Positions 1 through 7,001 of a stretch of 33,708 nucleotides of DNA are shown here, piece by piece. Both the position numbers and the translations under genes were made by a program. The number at the start of each line of letters is the position of its first letter. Within the stretch, counting starts at the first letter, position 1. Source of the stretch: Gemmatimonadales bacterium. GTDB taxonomy: Bacteria > Gemmatimonadota > Gemmatimonadetes > Longimicrobiales > Gaopeijiaceae. The notes below the pieces were generated by a model. That model was given only the letters and a program-made list of their open reading frames with translations. It had not been told where the DNA came from and searched no databases. Location: assembly GCA_007695225.1 (NCBI GenBank), contig REED01000108.1:1-33708 (forward strand), in the 5' to 3' direction.

Positions 1-21
1 ATCGTAGGCGGCGACCCGCAG

Positions 22-69
22 GCATAGCGAAAGCTACGTCGAGGGGAGCCAACGACCGAGGGGGCTCCC
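22..69. repeat. Hairpin-rich intergenic element, possible extragenic repeat
   Basis: A TAGC stem closes a GAAA tetraloop (25-36), and a second inverted repeat GGGAGCC/GGCTCCC follows (44-50 with 63-69). No convincing reading frame covers it. The arrangement of two short hairpins in a gene-free stretch resembles extragenic palindromic repeats, but only one copy is present here, so repeat status is inferred. It could also be the 3' end of an element that begins before the window. The remainder of 1-355 holds a promoter and no gene that I can support. Confidence 0.3.
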
Positions 70-167
70 TGCCGCCCCAACCCGAAGGGAGAAGGGGGGG
101 TGCGGCCCTGGATCTTCGTTGGAGCCCCTGGCTGTGAGCAACCTTCAATCCTTTCCCTCGCAACGGC

Positions 168-196
168 TTGACCCCCTCATGGTCGCACCATAGCAT
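168..196 (+). promoter_or_regulatory. Probable sigma70-type promoter for the RCC1-repeat gene
   Basis: TTGACC (168-173) and TAGCAT (191-196) are separated by exactly 17 bases, matching the -35 and -10 consensus at 5/6 and 4/6 positions in very GC-rich surroundings. The predicted transcript would start near 203 and carry a leader of about 150 bases before the start codon at 356. Confidence 0.5.
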
Positions 197-355
197 ACCT
201 CTTGAACCCTGAGGGCACGGGGTTCGATCTTTGGCTTCGACATGGATATCGTTGAGCGTGGGAGCGTTCTGTAGGTGCTCGGGCGGGTCGGAGGTCCCAT
301 ATCCTCCGACATTCGCCTCAGCGCTTCCGCCCCCCGGAACATGGAGGAGGAGAGG

Positions 356-1546
356 ATGGGTTTCGCCTACCGCAGGTTCGGAAGCTGGGGACTGCTGGCA
401 TGTGCAGCCCTCGCCGCATTCAGCCTCGAGGCCGTGGCCGGGCCTCCCGACCCGGAAGCCGGTTCGGCGGATCCCGCCCTCACCGCCCCCATCAGCGTAG
501 GCTTCAACCACGTCTGCGCCCTGGCTTCATCCGGGGTGGCCCACTGCTGGGGAGGAAATGGCTCGGGCCAGTTGGGAGACGGTTCCGATAGCCTGCGCAT
601 GGTCCCCGAAGCGGTGGCAGGAGACCTGGAGCTGGAATCCATTTCTGCCGGGCTGCGTCGTTCTTGCGGGGTCGCCGCGGGAGACATTTTCTGCTGGGGC
701 TCCAATCGTCTGGGAGGGCTGGGAGATGGCGGGGAAGGGGACCGCCTGGAACCCGTCCGGGTGGTGGGAGGGCTCTCCTTTGCGGCGGTCTCCGTGGGGA
801 ACCGGCATACCTGCGGCGTGACCACGGGGGGGGCGGCGTACTGCTGGGGTGTGAACTCCTTTGGGCAGATCGGGGATGGGTCCCGGGAGAATCGTGAGCG
901 CCCTGCCCCCGTGGGAGGGTCCTTGAACTTCACCTCCGTCTCCGCGGGCCTCGAGCACACCTGTGGTCTCACCAGCGGGGGAGAGGCCTGGTGCTGGGGT
1001 GCCAACTACATGGGGCAGCTCGGCGACGGGGACCGCACCGACGCCCGCGCCGAGCCCCAGCGGGTGGCCGGGGACCGGACCTTCGTGACGGTGGTTGCAG
1101 GGTACAACGTGAGCTGTGGCGTCACCGAGAACGGGGAGGCGTGGTGCTGGGGCGTGAATCACACCGGCGCCCTGGGGGACGGTACCGATGAACTCCGGGA
1201 CGTCCCCGTCCAGGTCGAAGGCGATCTTTCCTTCCGATCCATTTCCATCGGCCAGCTCCATACCTGCGGCGTCACCCAGGATGGCGCTGCCTACTGCTGG
1301 GGCTTCAACAACCGGGGCCAGGTGGGGGATGGCTCCCGGCAGAACCGCTCGAACCCGGTCCGGGTCGCGGGAGACCTCACCTTCGACCACGTCTCGGCGG
1401 GCGCTCTACACACCTGCGGCGTGACCACGACGGGAGAGGTCCATTGTTGGGGCCGGGATCTCTCCGTGGGGCTGGGAGGGACAAGTGACGGGGATCACCT
1501 GGAGCCCACCCGAGTGGAGACGGAGGTAACCTTCCGCACCCGGTAA
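356..1546 (+). CDS. Secreted RCC1-repeat (beta-propeller) protein
   Basis: Predicted exported protein of 396 residues made almost entirely of seven RCC1-type repeats of about 50 residues, together expected to form one seven-bladed propeller. Each repeat carries a TCGVT-like segment and a CWG segment followed by GQLGDG-like turns. The first roughly 30 residues (basic start, hydrophobic core, VAG end) look like a signal peptide. Start: the ATG at 356 sits behind a purine-rich GGAGGAGGAGAGG stretch. An in-frame ATG at 341 lies inside that ribosome-binding site and is less likely. Every repeat has a Cys pair about 9-11 residues apart, plausible for disulfides in an exported protein. Bacterial RCC1 proteins are usually binding scaffolds of unknown partner, and no catalytic motif is visible. 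It appears monocistronic with its own promoter. Confidence 0.85.
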   Translation: MGFAYRRFGSWGLLACAALAAFSLEAVAGPPDPEAGSADPALTAPISVGFNHVCALASSGVAHCWGGNGSGQLGDGSDSLRMVPEAVAGDLELESISAGLRRSCGVAAGDIFCWGSNRLGGLGDGGEGDRLEPVRVVGGLSFAAVSVGNRHTCGVTTGGAAYCWGVNSFGQIGDGSRENRERPAPVGGSLNFTSVSAGLEHTCGLTSGGEAWCWGANYMGQLGDGDRTDARAEPQRVAGDRTFVTVVAGYNVSCGVTENGEAWCWGVNHTGALGDGTDELRDVPVQVEGDLSFRSISIGQLHTCGVTQDGAAYCWGFNNRGQVGDGSRQNRSNPVRVAGDLTFDHVSAGALHTCGVTTTGEVHCWGRDLSVGLGGTSDGDHLEPTRVETEVTFRTR

Positions 1547-1552
1547 TCCCCG

Positions 1553-1589
1553 GGTCTGGGCGGTGGCCCCAGGTCTGGGCGGTGCCCCA
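1553..1589. repeat. Two-copy tandem repeat of about 18 bp
   Basis: GGTCTGGGCGGTG followed by a GCCCCA or CCCCA tail occurs twice head to tail (1553-1571 and 1572-1589), directly after the stop of the RCC1 gene. A degenerate third start follows at 1590. It lies in the non-coding gap before the glycosyltransferase. The internal CCCAG/CTGGG dyad could form a small hairpin, but there is no T-tract, so I do not call it a terminator. Confidence 0.5.
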
Positions 1590-1685
1590 GGTCCGTGCGG
1601 CTACTGGCGTCGCGGTCGGGGATGGGGGATCTTTCGTGTCCCCGCTTCCCCCGTCCCTCCGACCCCTGTCGCAGGAGCGCCCGCC

Positions 1686-2435
1686 TTGAGTCAGGACCCA
1701 GCCCAGGTCATCTGCATGAAATGGGGGACGAAGTTCGGCCCGGAGTATGTGAACCGGCTTCATTCCATGGTGCGCCGTCACCTTTCCCGGCCCCTCCACT
1801 TCGTCTGCCTCACGGAGCACCCCCAGGGCCTGAACCCCGGAATCCAGGCCCTTCCCCTTCCCGACGTAGGGTGGACCGAGGGGATCCGGGAGCACGGCTG
1901 GTGGAAGGTCGGCCTGTTCTCCGAGTCACTGGGGGACCTGAGCGGCGATGTCCTCTTCCTGGACCTGGATGTCCTGGTGGTGGATTCCCTTGAGCCCCTC
2001 TTCGACCATCCCGGCGAGGTCCTGGTCCCGAAGGACTACCGTCGGATCCGGGTGCGGGGGGACTCGTTCGTGGGGAACACCTCGGTTCTCCGCTTTCCCG
2101 TCGGACGGTATCCCGAAGCACTGGAGGCTTTCCGAAAGGATTTCCCCGGGATCCGGAAGCGGGTCCGGAACGAGCAGGAGTTCCTCTCCCACTTCTTCCA
2201 CGAGCGAGGCCTTCTCCGCCATTGGCCCGCCGAGTGGTGCCCCAGCTTCAAGCGGCACTGCGTGGCTCCCTGGCCCCTCTCCCACGTCCGGACGCCCCGC
2301 CTTCCCCAGGGAGCCCGGGTAGTGGTCTTCCACGGCCGCCCGAATCCCGGCGAGGCCCTGGAGGGGAAGGGAGGGAGGTGGTATCGACCCATTCGGCCCA
2401 CGCCTTGGGTGGCGGACCACTGGCATGAGGGCTGA
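1686..2435 (+). CDS. Putative glycosyltransferase with DxD motif
   Basis: Protein of about 249 residues. The core VLFLDLDVLVVDSL (near residues 89-102) is a classic DxD-type nucleotide-sugar/metal site preceded by a hydrophobic strand, and the N-terminal VICMKWGTKFGPEYVNRL segment resembles GT-A-fold transferases that act on surface glycans. No signal peptide or membrane segment is visible, so it is probably cytoplasmic. Start: TTG at 1686 with a CAGGAG-like site about 10 bases upstream. The frame stays open to 1563, but that extension is Pro/Gly/Arg-rich and unlike a protein start. The ATG at 1716 is a shorter alternative. A second glycosyltransferase-like gene follows 56 bases later on the same strand, suggesting a joint role in glycan assembly. 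Donor and acceptor cannot be told from sequence. Confidence 0.65.
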   Translation: MSQDPAQVICMKWGTKFGPEYVNRLHSMVRRHLSRPLHFVCLTEHPQGLNPGIQALPLPDVGWTEGIREHGWWKVGLFSESLGDLSGDVLFLDLDVLVVDSLEPLFDHPGEVLVPKDYRRIRVRGDSFVGNTSVLRFPVGRYPEALEAFRKDFPGIRKRVRNEQEFLSHFFHERGLLRHWPAEWCPSFKRHCVAPWPLSHVRTPRLPQGARVVVFHGRPNPGEALEGKGGRWYRPIRPTPWVADHWHEG

Positions 2436-2491
2436 TCCCGGCCGGTCCACCCTCGGCGGCCCTCCTGTGTCCATCCGCTCGAGGGGATAGC

Positions 2492-3391
2492 GTGACTCGG
2501 CGACGGATCGTGGGAATCGCCCTCCTCCGGAACGAGGAGTACTTCACCACCTGGTCCATCGCCAGCGCGGTGGAGTTCTGCCACGAGTTCCTCGTGGTGG
2601 AGAACCGGTCCACCGACGGGACCCTGGAAAAGGTGGAGGCCCTGAGGAACCGCTTTCCCCGGATCACCCTGCACCAGGTGGAGGATCCGAACCGGAGCCA
2701 CCGGTACATCGAGGAATACGCCGGACAGGATGTCTGGGTCTTCGGTGTGGACGGGGACGAGATCTATGACCGGGAGGGACTGGCGCGGCTGAGACCCAGG
2801 ATCCTGGAGGGGGAGTTCGATGCCTGGTGGCGGATGGACGGTCACATGCTCCACGCCACGCGCCTCGATCTGGAGCGGGGTCGGGGCACGGGCTACGCCA
2901 CCCCGGCCACCCCGAGCGTCACAAAGCTCTTCAACTTCGGTGCCCTGACGTCGTGGAAGGAACCGAACCGGGAACGCCTCCATGGGCACAACATGGAGTT
3001 CCGGAAGGGATGGTCCCGGAAACACGTGCTTCACCGATACCGGAAGGAGTCCTGGGATAGCACGGACTTCCGGGCACTGCACCTCTGCTTCTTTCCCCGC
3101 ACCTCGGTGGACCGGGTGGATCCCACCCGCCGACCGAACCCCTCCGAGCTCCGGGTGGGACGGTTGGGAAAAGCGCACAATTTCCTCAAGAATTTCCTGG
3201 CGAATCCCTTCTCCCGGGACGCCAGCTACAAGACCCGGCGCTACCGCCGTGGAGAGCTGGTGGAGCGGGATGTCTCGGCCTTTGGGCGCCCCGGGGCATG
3301 GAGGGACCTGGACCCGCAGGCCGATGGGGTGGAGGCGATCCTGGGCGGACGCGATCCCGCCGGCGGCTCCCCTTCTTCGCTGCCGGGGTAG
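2492..3391 (+). CDS. Glycosyltransferase family 2-like protein
   Basis: Protein of 299 residues starting at GTG 2492 behind a GAGGGG site. The N-terminus IVGIALLRNEEYF, the VVENRSTDGT segment (near residues 35-45) and VFGVDGDEIYD (near 84-94) match the first strand, the nucleotide-binding turn and the acidic DxD-like motif of GT2 enzymes that handle 'care of a distant acceptor' type reactions such as SunS/WaaE-like transferases. There are no membrane segments. The C-terminal half is rich in Arg, His and Trp and could bind the acceptor. It lies 3 bases before the YkvA-family gene and downstream of another glycosyltransferase, so the three are probably co-transcribed. The sugar and acceptor are unknown. 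Confidence 0.7.
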   Translation: MTRRRIVGIALLRNEEYFTTWSIASAVEFCHEFLVVENRSTDGTLEKVEALRNRFPRITLHQVEDPNRSHRYIEEYAGQDVWVFGVDGDEIYDREGLARLRPRILEGEFDAWWRMDGHMLHATRLDLERGRGTGYATPATPSVTKLFNFGALTSWKEPNRERLHGHNMEFRKGWSRKHVLHRYRKESWDSTDFRALHLCFFPRTSVDRVDPTRRPNPSELRVGRLGKAHNFLKNFLANPFSRDASYKTRRYRRGELVERDVSAFGRPGAWRDLDPQADGVEAILGGRDPAGGSPSSLPG

Positions 3392-3394
3392 CCC

Positions 3395-3787
3395 ATGGCC
3401 GGTCTGACCGGCGCGCTGAAGGCCCGCTTTCTCCGTTTCCGAAAGGAAATCCTGGTGGTGGCCTACGCGGTGCGGGATCCCCGAACGCCCTGGCACCTAC
3501 GACTGGCAGGAGTGGGGCTTCTTCTCTATTTGGCCAGCCCGGTGGACCTGGTGCCTGTCTTTGTTCCCATCCTGGGGATCCTGGATGACCTTCTCATCGT
3601 TCCGTGGGGACTGAGTCGGGTGGTGGGTCGCCTGCCAGAGCGGCCCCGAGCCGAAGCCGAAGCGGCCGCAGATGCCTTCATCCGGCGTTACGTGGCTCGA
3701 CCGCTCCTTTTCTTCGTCCTCCTCCTCACCCTTCTCATGCTCCTCTGGGCCCTTCTTCTGGGGCTCCTCTGGTGGCTCCTTCGGTGA
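3395..3787 (+). CDS. YkvA family (DUF1232) small membrane protein
   Basis: Protein of 130 residues. The central YLASPVDLVPVFVPILGILDD (near residues 45-65) is the DUF1232/YkvA signature, although the usual Asp after the second Pro is Val here. The C-terminal 25-30 residues form a very hydrophobic Leu-rich segment, so the protein is membrane-anchored. Family function is unknown. The ATG at 3395 lies 3 bases after the preceding stop, implying translation within the glycosyltransferase operon. The gene ends 37 bases before a convergent gene. A short TGAGG/CCTCA dyad follows at 3785-3797 without a clear T-tract. Confidence 0.8.
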   Translation: MAGLTGALKARFLRFRKEILVVAYAVRDPRTPWHLRLAGVGLLLYLASPVDLVPVFVPILGILDDLLIVPWGLSRVVGRLPERPRAEAEAAADAFIRRYVARPLLFFVLLLTLLMLLWALLLGLLWWLLR

Positions 3788-3824
3788 GGACGCCTCAGGG
3801 CGGCAGGAGCGGCCTTTTCATGCC

Positions 3825-5060
3825 TCAGCGCTCCATGGACCGTACGGCTCGAGGCCTCCTCAGGACCACCAGTTGATCTCCCTCCGCCCGGTGACGGCGG
3901 AACCCAAGGAGGTGGAGGAGCTGGAGGGCGTACCAGCGGGCGACGCGTCGGTTCACCAACAGGACCCCGGGTCGTTCCGGGTCCTTCCGGATTCCCGGGA
4001 ACCAGTGGATCGCCCGGTCCACCCGTGCTCGGCGTAGGATGCGGGAGAGGTTCAACCAGAAGGGATGGAACTCACGAACCATGAAGAAGCCGTCCTCACC
4101 CTGGGGCTGGTAGAGGGGCATGAGAACCCGGCCCGTGACGGGGGCCCGGATGGGACCGTTTCGGTCCTCGGCGATCACCTGCCCTCGCCGGACACGGTGG
4201 AAGTTGGCCCACCCCGGATTCATCCGGAATGCGTCCTTCGACCGAACGGGGTGGCGGTAGCGGATCTCCAGGGACCGGGGGAGCTGGCGTCCCGCCTGGA
4301 CCAGAAGTTTCCGCGCCGGAGCGAGTTCGGGAAGCGCTCCTTCGGGAAAGAGGCCGGTGGCGGCCAGGAGGAGCCAGATGCCCGCCTCTGCCCGACCCAC
4401 CGCCTCCGGTTCCAGGTGCTGGCCGCTTTCGAAGGTGATGGCCGACACTCCCCGGCTTCCCAGGTAGTCTTGGAGTGTGCCATCCACCATCTCCTCCAGC
4501 CCCAGCACCAGAGGGACGGGGATGGCCAGCGCCATGGCCCGGTTCTCCAGGGTGTCCCCCACGGTGGTGAAGATCCCACCAGGGCCTGAGGTGGTGTGAA
4601 GATCCAGGACGTAGACGGGTCCGGGGCTTGAGTCCAATACCGAGTCCAGGGCCTCCAGGAGCTCCTGTTGCTCCTCGTCTTCCGGAGAGGGGGGGCGTGT
4701 GGGGAGATTCGCACCGGGCGGACTCTCCCCGGGGAGAGTCCGCAACGCGGCCACCTGCGTAGGTGTCCATGCACGGTTCAGGTCCCGATCCAGGAATCGC
4801 ACCCGTTCCGCCAGGGCCTTCCGGTTCCCGCTGAGGAAGACCACCCGACCTCGAATGCGGTCTTCCCTTCCGGCAAGCGCCGCCAGCACCCTTCGGGCGG
4901 CCACCACCCCCGCCGGCTCATTTCCATGAAGTCCGGCCACCACCACCAGGGTGGGTGCCAGCAGTCCCACGCCGGGCCCCCCCACCTCTCCCAGGACCCG
5001 GGGGACATGGAAGCCGGATGCAAGGCCCTCCGTTCCACCCTCCCTCTCCAGTCTGGTCAC
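3825..5060 (-). CDS. Succinylglutamate desuccinylase/aspartoacylase family hydrolase
   Basis: Predicted zinc-dependent amide hydrolase of 411 residues, related to AstE and AspA (M14-like fold). Visible zinc ligands are H45 and E48 (GLHGNE) and H155 (LDLHT). DRDLNR (91-96) is the substrate-binding Arg/Asn motif, and FESGQH (210-215) supplies the likely catalytic Glu211. A C-terminal beta-rich part (about 295-345, with GQVIAEDRNGPIRAPVTGRV) is typical of the long members. Family members remove an acyl or aminoacyl group from an amino acid. The start GTG at 5060 overlaps the stop of the upstream GCS2-CBS gene as GTGA, so the two are translationally coupled. Pairing with a GCS2-type ligase suggests that it acts on an amide related to the ligase product, but the substrate is unknown. 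Confidence 0.8.
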   Translation of the reverse strand: MTRLEREGGTEGLASGFHVPRVLGEVGGPGVGLLAPTLVVVAGLHGNEPAGVVAARRVLAALAGREDRIRGRVVFLSGNRKALAERVRFLDRDLNRAWTPTQVAALRTLPGESPPGANLPTRPPSPEDEEQQELLEALDSVLDSSPGPVYVLDLHTTSGPGGIFTTVGDTLENRAMALAIPVPLVLGLEEMVDGTLQDYLGSRGVSAITFESGQHLEPEAVGRAEAGIWLLLAATGLFPEGALPELAPARKLLVQAGRQLPRSLEIRYRHPVRSKDAFRMNPGWANFHRVRRGQVIAEDRNGPIRAPVTGRVLMPLYQPQGEDGFFMVREFHPFWLNLSRILRRARVDRAIHWFPGIRKDPERPGVLLVNRRVARWYALQLLHLLGFRRHRAEGDQLVVLRRPRAVRSMER

Positions 5061-6994
5061 CCCGATACGTCGTCTCCTCCCTCCTCCTCCCGGAGGCGGT
5101 CCTCGAGGAGGCGGTAGGCCACGGGAAGGATGTCCCGCTCCGTCACGATCCCCACCAGACGTTCGTCCTTCACCACCGGGAGGCAGGACAACTTGTGTTC
5201 CCGCATGAGACGGATGGCCTCCAGGGTCGTGGCTTCGGGCGCGATGGAGACGGGATCCGCCTCCATGATCAGGCGAGCCGGCCGTCCTTCGGAGAGGCTG
5301 TCCGCTCCCACCTCGGTGACGAGGCGAAGGATGGACCGAAAGGTGAGAAGACCCACAAGGCGATGCTCATCATCCTCCACCGGGAGCTGTCGGATCTGGT
5401 TTCTGTCCAGGAGAAAGGCGGCCAGCCCCACGGGCTCATCGGCGCGGACGGTGACGAGTCGGGTGGTCATGTACTGTTCCACCCGGAGAAAGTGGTCCCG
5501 CCATCCTCCCGCCTCATGGAGTTCCGCCAGCGGCCAGGTGTGGACGGGGCTCCCCTCCTCCTGGTGTCGGACGATGGCAGAGGTGAGCGCGGCCATGCGT
5601 TCGGTCCGGACGCCCTGGTCCTTCATGGCGGAGAGGGAACGGACCATCCAGGTGGCGCCGTTCTGACCCGAAGCCACCCGGTCCCGGATCGTTCCCAGGT
5701 ACCGCTCCACCAGTTCCCCATCCACCCCGGCTCCTTCCAACCCGGTCCGGGCCAGGGGGAGGAGGGTGTCCAGGATCAACTGGGGCGCCGCTACCGGCGT
5801 CCCCTCCCACATGAGGGCGGCGTTCAGCCCCTGTCGGGCTGCGCTGAGGAAGTTTCCTCGGGCGTCGTCGAAGTCCATGCGGGTCGCCACATCCCCGAAC
5901 TCCCCCGCGACCCCCAGGGTGGCGCCGATCCAGAAGGCGGCGTTGGCCATCTCGTCCAGGGTGCTCGGGCCAGACGGCAGGGCCCGACATTCGATCCGGA
6001 GGTGTGGCTTCCCGTCGGTGATGCCGTAGCATGGCCGGTTCCATCGATAGACGGTGCTGTTGTAGAGTTGGAGCGCCCGGAGCTGGGGGAGCCCCCCCCT
6101 GTCAAGGACCTCAAGGGCGTCCTCCTCCACCTCCATGGCCAGAAGGACCGGAAAGCGCGCCAGGTCCTCCTGGAAGAGTTCCATGACCGAGGACTCCACC
6201 CACTGGTCCCCGAAGCGGACCCGGGGGGGGACCTCCCGGAGATGGGCCGAGGAGCCCCGGGTATCGAGGGACTGCTGGAAGAGGGCGATCCGCGTCTCGG
6301 CCCAGAGGCGCTTCCCGAAGAGAAGAGGGGAGTTGGCTGCCGCCGCCAGAACCGGGGCCAACACCGCCTGGGCGGCGTTGTAGATGGAGGGGAACTCCGG
6401 GGCCGACACCTGGAGATGGGCCTGGAAGGAAGTGTTGCAGGCCTCCAGCATCACCGATTCGTGTTCCAGCATGAGCTCGTCGATCCCCTCGATCCGCAGG
6501 CGATACGAGGGGCCCTGGCGTCTCCTGCAGAGGGCATCGTTCAGGGCCCGGTAGCGCTGCCGGGGGGTGAGGCTCTCGAGACTCAGGTCCGACTGCAGGA
6601 GGGTGGGCAGGATCCCTGCCATGACGATCCGTGCTCCCTCTGCAGCGGCAGCCTCCCGGGCCTGCGTCAGCGCCGCGCTCAGCCCCTCTTCCATTTGACG
6701 CATCCCGTCTCCGGATAGGTACACCGGGGGAAGGTTGGCCTCCAGGTTGAACTGGGCGAGTTCTGTGGTGAAATCCCCTTCCGGGAGCCGTTCCAGGACC
6801 TTCAGCGCCAGGAGGGCCGGGCGCCATCCCCGGGTGGCCAGGAAGAGCTCCTGCTCCGCGCCGATGCGCCGGGGCCCGCTGTCGATGCGGTCCTCCTGGA
6901 GCATCCGCTCGAGTCCCCCCAGGTCCCTGAGGATGAACTGGGTGAAGCGGCGGATGGCCTCCGGGTCCTCGGTGAGGACGATGTCCATGCCCAT
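5057..6994 (-). CDS. GCS2-like carboxylate-amine ligase fused to a CBS-domain pair
   Basis: About 645 residues. Residues 1 to about 485 resemble the GCS2 family of glutamate-cysteine ligase-like ATP-dependent enzymes: IGAEQELFL near 45, an NLEANLPPV segment, EHESVMLEACNTSFQAHLQV near 200, and HLRIECRALPSGPS near 330. The C-terminus carries two CBS motifs (about 505-560 and 575-630, with GIVTERDIL), which in other proteins bind adenosine nucleotides and gate activity. Start: ATG 6994 has an AGGAG site 9 bases upstream. The frame can be extended to TTG 7018, but that would overlap the site and the preceding stop. The M1 peptidase gene ends 7 bases upstream, and the aspartoacylase gene overlaps the 3' end. 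The amino-acid substrates are not evident. Calling it gshA would be unsafe. Confidence 0.75.
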   Translation of the reverse strand: MGMDIVLTEDPEAIRRFTQFILRDLGGLERMLQEDRIDSGPRRIGAEQELFLATRGWRPALLALKVLERLPEGDFTTELAQFNLEANLPPVYLSGDGMRQMEEGLSAALTQAREAAAAEGARIVMAGILPTLLQSDLSLESLTPRQRYRALNDALCRRRQGPSYRLRIEGIDELMLEHESVMLEACNTSFQAHLQVSAPEFPSIYNAAQAVLAPVLAAAANSPLLFGKRLWAETRIALFQQSLDTRGSSAHLREVPPRVRFGDQWVESSVMELFQEDLARFPVLLAMEVEEDALEVLDRGGLPQLRALQLYNSTVYRWNRPCYGITDGKPHLRIECRALPSGPSTLDEMANAAFWIGATLGVAGEFGDVATRMDFDDARGNFLSAARQGLNAALMWEGTPVAAPQLILDTLLPLARTGLEGAGVDGELVERYLGTIRDRVASGQNGATWMVRSLSAMKDQGVRTERMAALTSAIVRHQEEGSPVHTWPLAELHEAGGWRDHFLRVEQYMTTRLVTVRADEPVGLAAFLLDRNQIRQLPVEDDEHRLVGLLTFRSILRLVTEVGADSLSEGRPARLIMEADPVSIAPEATTLEAIRLMREHKLSCLPVVKDERLVGIVTERDILPVAYRLLEDRLREEEGGDDVSG

Positions 6995-7001
6995 GGTCCG
7001 T

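Noticed and set aside
145..342. Small minus-strand frame in the left intergenic region
   Set aside because: It overlaps the likely promoter of the RCC1 gene, has no ribosome site and resembles no protein that I know.
4955..6718. Long plus-strand frame opposite the aspartoacylase and GCS2-CBS genes
   Set aside because: Composition is that of a shadow frame, and the minus-strand proteins have clear motifs.
5057..6994. Assignment of the GCS2-like gene as gshA
   Set aside because: The fused CBS domains and the hydrolase neighbour point away from simple glutathione synthesis, and no gshB is present.
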